Below, in pieces: positions 24,559-37,220 of a DNA stretch of 64,000 nucleotides. The notes beneath the pieces were generated by a model that did not search any database, was not told the DNA's origin, and was given only the letters and a program-made list of their open reading frames with translations. The stretch lies in assembly GCF_022965805.1 (NCBI RefSeq), contig NC_133103.1, positions 52,712,386-52,776,385 on the forward strand, written 5' to 3'. The translations under genes were made by a program, and so were the position numbers. The stretch comes from Primulina eburnea (Eukaryota; Streptophyta; Magnoliopsida; Lamiales; Gesneriaceae). Within the stretch, counting starts at the first letter, position 1; each line of letters begins with the position of its first letter.

Positions 24559-25062
24559 CTAAGCATTTTTGTCATCTCTTCCCATCAAAAGTATGGATTC
24601 AAGCTTGGATGTGCTTGAATTGAATTTGGACAAAGTTTCTGTTGCCTTTTGAAGCTCTTCTTTGGTCTTACCAAGTTCCAAATCCTTTTTGCTCAAAAGT
24701 ACTTCAAGTTTGGCAACTACGGCTTTTAGTTCAACGTTCTCCTTCATGAGACTTGAGTTCAACTTGTTTCACTTGGTTCAATCTTCAAACAACTCTTCAT
24801 AAAGCTTTTGCACACTCTCAAGATTGAGTTCTTCATAATCAGTCTCTGATCCATCATCCCCACTTAAATTTCCAGAAGTTGTGGAGTTCAAACATACTGA
24901 ATTTTTGCAAATGTTGAGGCCCGGTGTGGCAACACCTAGGTCAACACCTAAAGGATTCACTTGCAACCAGCGTTTTTCTTCATTCCTTGGTCGAAACTGT
25001 TGTTGGACAGGAGGTTTAGGAGCTGGTGGTCGAAGTGTTCTGTTTGCAAGTGAAGTGTCCAT
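24559..25062 (-). pseudogene. copia-1 gag remnant
   Basis: Two short frames, 24778-25062 (MDTSLANRTLRPPAP at the N-terminus, acidic ETDYEELNLES near the end) and 24559-24762 (a Lys/Glu-rich coiled coil, LKAVVAKLEVLLSKKDLELG). The central UBN2-type gag domain expected between them is missing. Confidence 0.6.
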
Positions 25063-25121
25063 TAAATATTTCTGTCAAAACAAAATAAAAACCAGAATCA
25101 GCATTTAGTATATCAAGAGTT

Positions 25122-25134
25122 GGCTCTGATACCA
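25122..25134 (-). other. Primer binding site of copia-1
   Basis: TGGTATCAGAGCC on the minus strand, complementary to initiator tRNA-Met. It is separated from the true LTR end at 25215 by a 78-bp insertion, described in the findings. Confidence 0.9.
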
Positions 25135-25856
25135 CTTGTTAGGATTATTTCGAACCAAATTCGAGACAATGTTCGACAGCTCCCGAGCTTCACCAAGTTA
25201 TCATTCATGAACACTGTTAGGATTATTTTGTCCGACAGATGCTAAAAATAATGAAAATATCAGAATATGATATAAAATAGTAAATTCGTGTTATATCAGA
25301 ATTAAATGTTGTGCCAGATGTTACAACATCTCGGACAACATCTACACGCAGCGGAAAATTAATACCACAAATTGATTTTAAATAAATAGATGGACAAGAT
25401 TAAATATGCACAAGTATAAATACTTGTGCGGTGCCTTATGGCAAAAATTAATCACTAGAAAACCAAATTGTTTACACAAAAATCTATCACTAGTGATTAA
25501 GACTAAAATCAATTTCCTCAACAAGTTGAGAAAACAAATGCTTTCTAAAACAAATAACCATAATAAAAAATTAATCAAGAAAGCTAAAAACGTGAGCCAA
25601 AAGATTGGAGTAACAGAAACGATCTTCAACCAACTTCGTTACGGATGTTGTCTGCAGATGTTCCCAACATTCAAGACAACTCACGGTTTCTGCACTATTC
25701 AAAACAGCATGTCCCTCGAAGGATTATTTCTCTGACTTTTTCACGACGTGCACAAGTGCGTGTAAGTATGTATGATTGAGAGAGGAGAGCACCACGAAAA
25801 TCTCCCACGAAAAACTCCCACGAAAATCACATCACGTGAAAACTCTTCACGAAAAC

Positions 25857-28616
25857 TGTAACGAACCGTATTTCTCATACTTAAAATTTGCGGAAAAATT
25901 AAAAATTTTCTTAAATAAAAACATCCACACGGTCGTCACCCATCATTCATAAAATATCTTTAAAATCAACCATCACAATTAAAGTTTGCTAAAAGAAAAG
26001 CTGTCTCACATCCAGAACATAAAATCAGAGTATAAATGTTTTCATGCTTAAAATCTTAAAATAACGTAGGCGGTCCTCGGGTCTAGCCTCCCACTCAGTC
26101 CAAGCCTGCCCCTTGGTCAGCACCTCCGGTCTCCTCAACATAGTCACCTGCATCGATCAAGTCTAGTGAGTCTAAAGACTCAACACGTATAAACTGGGAT
26201 AACGAGTACTACATAATAAAATTGCATTCATCTTAAAAATAGGACGTACATAATTTGAAACTTGAGCTTGCATAATAACTTGAACTTGCATACATATATA
26301 GACGTGCCATAACGTGAAACTTTCATGATCATAACTGCATACTTGAGCATACTAAAACATACATGACTTCATTTTGCATAGAGGATGTTTCAAAGCAAGT
26401 GACCCATACATAATAAACGCCTGATCAGACACACCACAGTACTGGGCTGACAGGGACGTATCCACTGCCGCATACATGAGATCCCCGTTCATAATTTAAC
26501 GGGCTGGTTGGTCCCCGTTCATAATTTAACGCTTCCCAACCACGATCTAACCCGTTCATAATTTAACGGGGCGGAGAGGTCCTCGGCCACGTTCACCGAC
26601 TTCCAAACCCATTCATAATTTGGTCACAAGTCAATTAGCATACCTCAAAAACTTAAACATATTTTCTTTGCACGTCCTACATACTTACTTGGCGTTGAGG
26701 GATTCGTTGGACTTCGATCGGGGCCGTTGCTGCGCATACTGATCATGAATTGACATGCTTAACTTGCATACTTAGACGTAGGTAATCATGCTCACTTACG
26801 AGTTCATTCAATTCCTTAGGACGTTCTACAATTCCCATGACTCGACTTTGTAAATCATTGTACTAACCCATGACGTCTAACCTCAAAGCATACTAAATTA
26901 TTTTTCCCCAAAAATGAAGGACACGGACCCCGTATCTACATCCGTGTAGGGGTCCGTGTAGGCTCTGGAAATTGACACCGAAGGAAAGCAAAGGCACGGA
27001 CCCCGTGTCAGGGTCCGGGTGAGGGTCCGTGTAGGTACTTGAAATATACACTAAGTGAAACCCAAAGGCACGGACCCCGTGCCCTCATCCGTGTAGGGGT
27101 CCGTGTAGATACTAGAAAAAGACTCCGAGAAGAAAACAAAGGCACGGACCCCGTGTCAGGGTCCGTGTACGGGTCCGTGTACCCACTGTAATCGCGAACT
27201 TACGAAAATTCTGAACACCTAATATTTATCCTTCTAGACTCGGTTATACGGACCATGCACCGACACCTCGAGACCCATCCTAGCATTCCATAATATCAAT
27301 ACAAGTTGTACAAACGTTCCAAAGCAATAACGTTCGCTCTACGACACAAACAACCCAAAATACGACCAATGACATCAACCGTCTCCTACGACTTCTAATT
27401 ACTTCGAGTGCCTATCGACATGAAACGAAACCTCAAAGACACTCTTAACATCACTACTAACATACCCGTAAGCAGCAACAATCGCCCGTCGATCTCCAAC
27501 GAAACCTGCAACAGAAACTTAAAGAAACACAATTTTCGTAAAAGTCACCGTTTGAGCAGTTCCACGAAAAGCATCCTAACTCACTCAATTTTCATCCAAA
27601 AATTTCGAATTATATATCCAATCGAAGGTATCGAGACGTTCTACAATTTTCTAGTTGAAAGTTTTCTCAAATTATGAACTGCAAATTCGCAGTATTCAGA
27701 AAGGACAGTAAAAACGAGTTTTCAGATCTAAAATCCATTCAAAACCGATCCGAATCAATTTCCGTTCAAACGACGAACGTCACACACATACTTTTACGCA
27801 TAAAACAACGCAACGCTTAATATGACATGATCGATACAGAAAGAACAGATTATACGTGCCTTTTGATATTAAAAATACCGTACGACGACACCGAAGCGGA
27901 GATGGAAGCGAGGTTGATCCGGGACGAACGTGGCACCGATTTCTTGCAATAAAATTCACCAAAAACTCGATGGAAAGATAAGGGGAAGGGGGCGGCTGCT
28001 TTTCTCTCAAGAACCCTAGCTTTCTTCTTTTTCAAAATAATAAAATCTGAATGTGTGTGAGTGTGTGTGTATCGGTGTGTGTGTGTGTGTGTGTGTGTGT
28101 TAGGTGTGTGTAAAAGTGTGAAAATCGTGTAGTGTGTGTGTGTGGCTAGATTAGGGGGTTAAAATATTGTTTAAAAATGAATTAACCAATAATTAATAGT
28201 TAATCCTCCTTAGAAATAAATACACACTAATTTCAATTAAACTCCTAATTCAAATAACACACACAAAAGTGCTAATTTTAAAAGTTTCAAACTCTTAAAT
28301 AATTAAGCACATAAATAAGGATTTTAAAATGCTAAACTAAATAAATTATTTAAAATGCCCCTTCCTAACTTAAAATAAAACACCGCATAAAATTTCCAAA
28401 ATCGTCACCGGTCTCCTCCTCGATCCCGCCTCGAATAATCGCCTGGAACATGAAACTTGAAAAAATGTTTTAACGTGCATCCCATAAACGTAAATAATTT
28501 AAAATAATGCATTTAAATAAATTATGCATGACTAAAACTCATTTAAAAGTAAATAATTGATCTAATAATTAAATAAATGCATAGGTTATACGTGTACTGA
28601 ATTTTTGGGCACTAGA
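25857..28616 (-). mobile_element. Nested Ty3/gypsy-type solo LTR inside the copia-1 5' LTR
   Basis: About 2.76 kb interrupts the copia LTR between CACGAAAAC and TCTCCACG; the other LTR copy is uninterrupted at the same point (near 20398). AAAAC flanks both sides (25852-25856, 28617-28621). On the minus strand it runs from TGCCCAAAAATTC (preceded by five extra bases) to GGTTCGTTACA. No gag or pol is present, so it is a solo LTR. Its family is shared with 1-2100. It holds an array of GGCACGGACCCCGTG / GGGTCCGTGTA units at 26930-27185, a four-fold CCGTTCATAATTTAACG motif at 26480-26625, and a (GT)n run near 28075-28100. Confidence 0.75.
28075..28100. repeat. (GT)n microsatellite
   Basis: About 13 GT units inside the nested LTR, with further broken GT runs around it. 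Confidence 0.9.
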
Positions 28617-30819
28617 AAAACTCTCCACGAAAAACACTTCATCTCCACGAAAATTCTACACACAAACTCTCTGAATTTTTCCCACGAAAATTCTTTCTTT
28701 TAAGCTCCCAAGGAAATCACATCCACGAAAATCCTACACGTGAACTCCTCCACTAAAACTCTCTCTCTACAATCTTCTCTCTATTCACTCTCTATCACCT
28801 CACGTTGATACCTCTTATGTATATCTTTCATCTCTCCTCGAGTTTATCTTCCATAAAGAAATCTATAAGATATGGTAAACAAGAATTCTATTAGAAACAA
28901 ATCAATAATACCAAATCATGTAAATCACTATCATAAATATTATAACTAGAAGATATTTATCACAAAAATAATATTTAGAAAAGTAAAACAAAATATTCCA
29001 CATGATATTATATCACAATAAAATCTTAACATAATTATCTAGAAAGACAAAACCACAATTAAATATTATACTCAATCAAATCAACAAGGAAAGATAATAT
29101 TAGGGAAATTATTTAAGATAAGAAATTATATCAATTAAATAAAGAAAACTTATTTCCCTTCAAACACATTTCAAATTAATCAAGCTTACGAATCCAAGTA
29201 ATATTCTAGCCTCGACTTTTAAACCTAAGGGTTTGGTTCAACTTGAAGTAAAATTCAATCCTTGGTTTGAGTTTGAGTTGAACTAAATTCCGAGCTCCCC
29301 AAGAAAGTTCGAGCTCGAGATCAAATTTAGACGGACAAGAAGTATTTAGCTCACTTCAATATGTTTCTGTTATTATGCCAGAGGCCAAAGAGAGAAATTA
29401 TTGGCCTGAGGGACCAACAATCCTCCAAACGATTATTCCAAAGGGGAAAAACATTGAAATTCACGTTGAAACCGATTTTAGGCATCGAGTTAGAGCTATA
29501 ATTAAATGATTCTCACCAGTGCATAGAAAATATGGAGAAACAAGGTTGCAAGTGCAAACTCAACAGCTGAATATGTCCATATGTACTCTTTAACAGCTGC
29601 AACAAAAACAGGTAAACTCCAAAATACATGCCGTCAATGTACCAACCAAACAAAACGTCGTGGAATATTTGCATACCTAGGATAACTGCAAAGACAGATC
29701 CCGTAAATCCCAATGTGAAAGCCAATGGCGCAGAAACTACAAGTGTGTTAGTCCTCAAGTCAGGGATCTGTGACATAAATTAGAATGCTTATACAGTAAA
29801 AATACATAAAATTGTCAACCCCAATTATGCATTGTCAGATGGCTTAGTTTCTACTCCATCTTTCGATGGGGGAAATATGTAAGTGAACCAAATTATTTGC
29901 GTCTTATTGCTAAATAACTTACCAATAGCTGCTCAAGGAGGAAGAAATAGCAAATTGTGCTAATCAAGATGAGCACCACAAAGTCTTGCCAAGCGCTGGG
30001 AACATGTTGAATAAGCATAGTCAAGTTCCTCAATCATTTTTCTATAACCGTATATCACACAAGAGGAAGAAATTTGGTGTATTTTGGTGTGACATATATA
30101 AAATTATCAAAATACCATAGACACTTTTCAATAAGGTGAGTTTAATGATTAGAAATACCAGCATTCATGCTACATATCAAGCAAAAGGTTTTCTTTGATA
30201 TCTTTGGTTCCTCAAAGATCGAATTTATCAAAATATCCTTACTTTTTTTATTTATATAGACAGTTAGAACTTAAAATTTTCTTTTATCATAAATAAAATT
30301 TTGAACCAAGTAAAATAATCTGATTTTTATTGACAATCTGGAAGTATAAGCCTTTATGTGATAGATAAAGATCACCTAATTGAATTTGGTTGGCTCTGTT
30401 CTCGATTCTCTCTCTGAATAGCATTTGGCACTCAAAGTATTATAACAGGTAAATTTGAAACTTCTTTCCCACAGACCTCACAAGATCTGTTTCCTTTCGT
30501 GCTAAACCATTTGATTGCACAACCTTCATGAACTAGTTGGAGGGCACCTTTACAGCTGCACTCCATCTTGAGTATATTTCTTTCATCACACGTATCAAGA
30601 CAGATTCGGCAGACAGCTTCCTCTTTTGGAATCTCTTGATCCTCCGGGACAAGCGCAGGTGTTATTTGATCTAACTTGCACAAAGCCGTCAATTTCACAA
30701 ATGGAAGATAATGAAAGCTTTAACAAAAAAATCAAAGTGTAATATCAAAATAAAATAAACCTAGAGAATCATATTTTAATTAACAAAGTATGCATGAAAT
30801 TTACCAAGACAGCTAAAAG

Positions 30820-33800
30820 TGTAGAAATATGTGTCAGATTCTAGTTTCCTTATCTTAGGAATTACCGATAGTGTATTTAAGTTTTTAAACTCTTGATATT
30901 ATCAAGGGTTGTTAGTTTGTTTCCTTAGGGTTGTGAGTTTGTTTCCTTTATTCTAGCTTTTTAGTTGTTCCTCCTCTTGTATTTAAACTCTGATTGATGA
31001 ATAATAAAAATGACTCTCAAGAGCATATGTTGTCTCAGATTTCTTTATGGTATCAGAGCCATGACAAAATATGGAAACAATTATGGCTTCGCCTCGACTT
31101 CATCTGATCCTATCACAAACTCCCAACCAAACACATATCACTTCTCTGCCCAAGTCACGAGTCACAAACTCAACGGGCAAAATTATTTGCAGTGGTCTCA
31201 ATCTGTCTTAATGTTCATTTGTGGTAAAAGCAAAGATGATTATATCACAGGTGCATCTACAGCTCCGAAGGAAAGATGATTCTACATTCAAAGCGTGGAA
31301 AGCCAACAATAATATGGTCATGTCATGGCTTGTCAACTCCATGACTCCTGAAATTGGTGAGAATTTTCTACTATATGCCACTGCTGCCGAGATATGGGAA
31401 GCAGCCAAGGTAACCTTCTCCAGTTCTGAAAACACTTCCGAAGTGTTTGAGACTGAGAGCCTCCTCTATGAGCTAAGGCAAGGTGATCTTTCTGTCACTC
31501 AATATTTTAGCTCACTCACGAGACATTGGCAGAAAATAGATCTCATCGACACTCAAAAGTGGACTTGTCCTGAAGATGGTAAACTCTACAGACAAATCGT
31601 TGAAACCAAGCGTGTTTTTAAGTTCTTGTCTGGACTCAACAAAGAATTGGATGAGGCCCGCGGGCGTGTCATAAGCATCAAGCCATTACCCTCACTCAGA
31701 GAGGTATTCTCTGTTATTCGACATGAAGAGAGTCGAAGGAAAATTATGATGTGTGATTCCACAACACCTGTCTCAGTTGCTTCTGCTTTGGCAGCCTCTG
31801 TTGAAACAAAGAATCAGATACATGCTACCAAGGTTTCAAATGACAAAAAGAACCACAAAACACGTCCCTATTGTGAGCATTGCCGTCGTCCAGGACACAC
31901 GAGAGAAACATGCTGGAAGATTCATGGCAAGCCTCATGACTGGAAGTCATCTCGATCCATTGAGCAAGAGACCCAAGGAAATGCAGCCTCAACCACACTA
32001 TTTAGCAAGGATCAGTTAGAACTTCTCCAGAGTTTAATCAACCAGTCACATCAAATTCAAGCTCCACTGGCTCCGTCTTCTTCAACTACTGGAGGTGCTA
32101 ATGTTGCTCAAAGAGGTAACATATCTCAGGCTGTTCACACCAGATCAAATTATTCATCCTCATGGATAGTTGAATCTGGAGCCTCTGATCATATGACTGG
32201 TAACCGGAGTCTATTTTCAGCATACTCACCTTGTGATAAGACAATTACAGTGAGTATAGCTGATGGTTCTAAGTCAGACGTTGTGGGTATTGGGACCGTG
32301 AATATCTCTCCTACATTACAACCTAAATCTGTATTTTTTGTTCCAAACTTGGACTGTAATTTACTGTCTGTTCATAAGCTAAATACAGATTTAAAATGTC
32401 TCACTCAATTCACGGCAAACTCATGTGTTTTTCAGGACTTGGACTCGGGGAAGATGATTGGCAGTGCTGAACTTCAAGAAGGATTATATCTTCTCAAACA
32501 CCCTGATCCACCACCAGTTCCAACTTCAAACTTGGCATCTAGTTTTAGTTCAATTTCTGGTAATAATGATCAAGAAATTATGATGCTTCATTGTAGACTT
32601 GGTCACCCTAATTTTGTTTATCTCGCATGATTATTTCCATCATTATTTTTGAATAAGAATGCCAAGTTAATGCACTGTGATATTTGCCAACTCTCGAAGC
32701 ATACACGTAATGTTTATCCCCCTAAACCATACAAAGCTACTCATCCTTTTTCTATGATCCATAGTGATATTTGGGGTCCATCTAGAGTACCTAATGTAAC
32801 TAATACCAAATGGTTCTTACTCTTTGTGGATGATCAAACTCGGTTAAGTTGGGTATTTTTAATGAAAGCCAAATCAGAAACTAGCAAAATATTTAAACAA
32901 TTCCATGCCATGATTCAAACTCAATTCAATACCAATATCCAAATTGATCACACTGATAATGGAAGCGAATATTTCAATTCTGTTCTTGGTGATTATTTCC
33001 TCTCTCATGGTATTGTTCATACTAGTTCTTGTGTCAAAACTCCCCAGCAAAATGGAATTGCAGAACGGAAAAATAGACATCTCTTAGAAGTTGCCCGGTC
33101 TATTATGATCACGTCCAATGTTCCAAACCACTTCTGGGGGAGGCTGTACTCACCGCAACTTACCTCATCAATAGAATGCCATCCAGGGTACTAAATTTCT
33201 CAACCCCGTGTCAAATATTACTCAAAACCTTTCCAAGCACTAGGTTGCTCCTCAATATATCACCAAAAATCTTTGGATGTTCAGCCTTTGTCCATCTATA
33301 TGACCAAAGTAAACTTGCTCCAAAGTCCCTTAAATGTATTTTTTTAGGGTACGCTCCTTCCCAAAAAGGTTACAAATGTTACTCACCATCTCACAAAAAA
33401 TTCTTTCAAACTATGGATGTCACTTTCCTAGAACACAAACCTTTTTACCCCAACTCTTCCATTCAGGGGGAGAATGTGAGCGAATATCAGAATTGGGAGT
33501 ACACATACCAAGATCAATTTGATGTTCCTTCTGTGGTTCCTTCTGTGTCGATAACCACATGTGTTTCTAATGCTCCTACTGCATCTGTTCCTACAACTCA
33601 AATTCAAGCTCCACCAGATAGCCGAATGCCACAAGTTCAGGGCTGCCAAGAATCAACCACAACTCCAAGGTCCCCTGACCATGATCCAGGTACATCTGAA
33701 CTTGGTAGCAACTCCAATACTGACTCTATAACTGTTAATGAACTAGATTTGCCTATTGCATTGAGAAAAACAGCTCGTACTCACACACCTTATCATATTG

Positions 33801-35641
33801 AAGACCATGTTTACTATGGGAAATTGTCATCTCAATACCGAGCTTATGTTTCTCAAGTGGATCAAGTGAACATACCTAATACAGTGTACGAAGCACTTGC
33901 CATTCCAGATTGGAAAAAGGCTACTTATGAAGAGATTAGAGCACTGGAGAAAAATAATACATGGGAGATCAATGTATTGCCTCCTGGAAAGCGTACGGTT
34001 GGGTGCAGATGGCTATTTACGATGAAACACAATGCTGATGGTACAATTGAAAGGCTAAAATCTCGACTTTTTTGTTGCAAGAGGTTACACTCAGACATAT
34101 TGGATTGATTATCAGGAGACTTTTGCTCCAATTGCTAAACACAACACCATACGAGTCCTTTTATCTTTAGCAGCAAATTTGGACTGGCCACTTCACCAAT
34201 TTGATGTGAAGAATGCATTCCTAAATGGTGATCTCACAGAAGAAGTATATATGGATATCCCTCCTGGATTTGAAAATCAACGCACTCGTGGCAAGGTGTG
34301 TAAATTGAAGAAGTCTCTGTACGGTTTAAAGCAAAGTCCACGTGCATGGTTCAATAGATTTTCACGAGTACTCAAACAATATGGTTATTCTCAAAGTTAG
34401 GCTGATCACACATTGTTCTCTAAGAATACACACAGTGGAAAGATTACCATATTGAGTGTATATGTCGATGATATTATAATCACATGAGACAACGAGGAGG
34501 AGATTAAGTGCTTGAAGCAGATTCTAGCTACTGAATTTCAAGTGAAAGATCTAGGAAATTTAAAGTATTTTCTAGGCATGGAAGTAGCTCGTTCCCAGAC
34601 AGGTATTTCTGTATCTCAACGCAAGTATACTCTTGATCTTCTAAAAGAAACGGGCATGCTTGGATGTAAACCATCTGAAACACCTATGGAGCCGAATTTG
34701 AAGCTTGATGCTGGAGACTCTGAAACTGCAGTAGAGAGGGGGAGATATCAAAGGTTGGTTGGAAAGCTTATTTACCTAGCTAACACCAGACCTGACATTA
34801 GCTTTGCAGTGAGCCTTGTCAGTCGATTTATGAGCAATCCCAAGGAATCTCACATGGAAGCTGTTTTCAAAATTCTTAGATACCTAAAGGGTTCACCTGG
34901 CAAAGGTTTATTCTTCAGAAAGAACACCAGTCGAAGCTTAGAAGTGTTTACAGATGCTGATTGGGCTGGTTCGAAAACTGACAGGAAGTCTTCCTCAGGT
35001 TATTGCACTTTTGTTTGGGTTAATTTGGTTATATGGAGGAGCAAGAAGCAAGCAGTCGTTGCTCGGAGTAGTGCAGAAGCTGAATATAGAGCTCTAGCTC
35101 ACGGGATTTGGCTAAAACGCCTACTCAAAAGTTTACAAATTCCATTTGAACACTCCATCCATCTCCACTGTGACAATGAAGCAGCCCTGAGCATAGCCAA
35201 GAATCCAGTTCACCATGATCGCACTAAGCACATTGAGCTTGATAGACATTTCATTATTGAGAAGATTGAGAATCAAGATATTTCATTACACTATGTTCCA
35301 TCACGTCTCCAAGTTGCAGACATTCTCACCAAGGCCTTACTCCGTCCTATGTTTGATAACTTGTGTGGCAAGCTAAACCTCATGAATGTTTATGGTTTAG
35401 CTTGAGGGGGAGTGTAGAAATATGTATCAGATTCTAGTTTCCTTATCTTAGGAATTACCGATAGTGTATTTAAGTTTTTAAGCTCTTGATATTATCAAGG
35501 GTTGTTAGTTTGTTTCCATAGGGTTGTGAGTTTGTTTCCTTTATTCTAGCTTTTTAGTTGTTGCTCCTCTTGTATTTAAACTCTGATTGATGAATAATAA
35601 AAGTAACTCTCAAGAGCATATGTTGTCTCAGATTTCTTTTA
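30820..35641 (+). mobile_element. Ty1/copia retrotransposon (copia-2) in a RINGv intron
   Basis: Short LTRs of 228/229 bp at 30820-31047 and 35413-35641 differ at roughly six sites. AAAAG at 30815-30819 and 35642-35646 is a perfect 5-bp target duplication. The primer site TGGTATCAGAGCC starts at 31048, and a polypurine tract (GAGGGGGAG) precedes the 3' LTR. It lies antisense to the host gene, between its second recognised exon and the RINGv exon. All pol domains are present but frames are broken. Confidence 0.93.
31060..35405 (+). pseudogene. copia-2 gag-pol, full set of domains but frame-broken
   Basis: In order: gag (GQNYLQWSQSVLMF, LLYELRQGDLSVTQYFSSL), CCHC knuckle (CEHCRRPGHTRETC), protease (SSWIVESGASDHMTG, with Glu where the catalytic Asp is expected), gag-pre-integrase (LHCRLGHPNF, CDICQLSKHTR), integrase with all three acidic residues (IHSDIWGP, DHTDNGSEYF, GIAERKNRH), reverse transcriptase (FDVKNAFLNGDL, YVDDIIIT followed by TGA at 34486-34488) and RNase H (VFTDADWAGSKTDRKS, CDNEAALSIAKNP). 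Breaks occur near 31250, 32628, 33180, 34065 and 34398, where the frame shifts or stops. The protein is not expressible as one unit, yet little sequence is lost. Confidence 0.88.
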
Positions 35642-36666
35642 AAAAGAGAGAGAAATAACAAAGTTCATATTTATGAAACATACCAACATCGTTATCTGTA
35701 GCAAGATTTTCTTTGGTGGTAAAAGATGAAGATCTTATAATGAAAAAATTCTTCCTAGGCATAGAGAGAGATCGTGAAACAGTAGCTTGAGATGTGCTTG
35801 CCTATGGTAAATATGCCAAATAATGTGAAAGTTCAGCACAGCTATTAATTAATTTCTAGTCAATTTTAAGATATATAAACAATAAATACTTTTTCTTAAC
35901 GCTCAAATAGGCATGTAAAGAGGGAATGGACTTGAAGGAAAGCCAGCCATAAGGAAGAGCAAAAGATATTTCTTTTTTGTTATATCCATCTAAAAATACT
36001 GAATGAGGTTAACCAGAACAACAATGTAAAATAATCGAACTAACATTCCACAGTCCATTGAGTGAACAGTAACCTTTAAAGGCTATATTCAACAATGGAA
36101 ACAAGAATTAGAAACATTATAATCACAAGAAGATTTCAAAAAAGGGCATCCAATATTGAAAAAATAAATTTAAATCATATTTCACATATACTGAATACAA
36201 ATTTGAAAATAAGGTACGCTAATAGACCTTTTCATCAATCTTTGACACCAAACTTGAACGAGAATATTCACATCAACCACAAAGAGGTATATAACTCATA
36301 ATACCTGAGTTCTTTGTCTTTCACTAAATGTTGTGGTCGATGAAGGGGTGGTAATCAAAGGGGACAAGTTTGATGCAGGAGTCACCGGAAGGGACATACA
36401 CTTCAAAGTAAAATTTCGCATAAGATTTTTCAAGATGGGACTTTCAGGAGTTGCCTTAGCATCTGAATTTAGAAGATGACTTCTTTCACCATCTAATGTC
36501 GTAGTCCTCTTTTTAAAGCTTAAACCACGAAAAAACCCTCCAGCTGAAGTATTTCCATTTACGAAACTTGGTGACTGGAGCAAATCCTTGCCACTTCTGA
36601 CGCCCGAAGTATTTGAAGTTCTTGGAGGTATTTGAAGAATTAAATCCGAACAACGATTGATAGATC

Positions 36667-37220
36667 CTGCATTCGCCTTCGTATTCCTGTGCTATATGCT
36701 CGAGTTCATCGATCTAATGAATCACTTTCATCTAAAAACTTTGCACCATCTCGATATATTTTCTTAAACTTTTCGTACTCAAAGTCAAAGTCAATTTGCT
36801 TCTAAATTTTTGCTAACCGCATAAACATTTTGGTACAACCCTTCTTTTTGCAACAAATTTTCATATTTTGTGACAAATGCCATATACAATGATCATGATG
36901 TGCATTTTTGTAAACGTCTGCAACTGCTGCAATGATGCCCGAATGTCTGTCTGAGATAATCACCAACTTTTCCTCATCAACCACTACTTCCAAGAGCTTT
37001 GTCAAAACCAACTCCATGAAGCAATGTATTCTACATCAACAACAGCCCAAGCCAAAAGAATCGAAAGGAATAGCTGCTCACTTGCCACTCGGCCATGAAC
37101 GTCATTTAAATATATTATCTTCTTTAATTTCCCTTTCACTATTGTATTAAAAAAGCATAACCTACAAAACATATATAAGAATATTATAGAACATATCATA
37201 TCCCTTGACCCACACATCAA
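36667..37220 (-). pseudogene. Mutator (MuDR-type) transposase remnant abutting the first RINGv exon found
   Basis: On the minus strand: LAWAVVDVEYIASWSWF (to about 37002), then in a shifted frame MELVLTKLLEVVV, VIISDRHSGIIAAV, AHHDHCIWHLSQNMK, then FKKIYRDGAKFLDE and TRAYSTG. These are the central and distal parts of a MURA/MULE transposase, including the catalytic DRH region and the CxxH-type motif. There are at least one frameshift and one stop. It ends within about 20 bp of the RINGv exon. Confidence 0.8.

Larger units (their letters stand above)
19749..29162 (-). mobile_element. Ty1/copia retrotransposon (copia-1) in a RINGv intron, non-autonomous
   Basis: Long LTRs of about 1.19 kb: the 3' LTR at 19749-20938 and the 5' LTR at 25215-29162 (the latter interrupted by a nested solo LTR). 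LTR ends are TGTTAGG...CCCTTCA on the plus strand. Flanking AACAC at 19744-19748 and 29163-29167 is a perfect 5-bp target duplication. LTRs differ at only a few sites over long stretches, so insertion is recent. The primer site and polypurine tract are annotated separately. It inserted in the same orientation as the host gene. Gag is largely missing, and most reverse transcriptase and RNase H is deleted, so it could only have moved with help from another element. Long LTRs and the CHYCFKPGHIRPYC zinc knuckle suggest a Sirevirus-like lineage, which I infer rather than show. Confidence 0.9.
19324..36666 (-). pseudogene. RINGv (MARCH-type) multi-pass membrane E3 ligase gene, stretched by transposons and carrying a nonsense codon
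   Basis: Seven exons in register, 5' to 3': 36305-36666, 35684-35801, 30376-30670, 29923-30028, 29677-29767, 29517-29596 and 19324-19461. The order matches the plant RING/FYVE/PHD family typified by Arabidopsis At5g18760/At3g06330. It has a Ser-rich N-terminal part (DLILQIPPRTSNTSG, GERSHLLNSD, SLPVTPASNLSP), then the C4HC3 RINGv ([35 protein letters not shown]). Two membrane-helix pairs follow ([38 protein letters not shown]; the last exon), with C-terminus QVAQNSNLV. An in-frame TGA at 30432-30434 follows the RINGv in a position where relatives have Arg; CGA to TGA is the simplest change. It would remove all membrane segments. Splice sites are intact. Two introns are 5.0 and 10.1 kb because of copia insertions. 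The first exon with the start codon was not found. Gene identity is firm; loss of function is probable. Confidence 0.8.
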
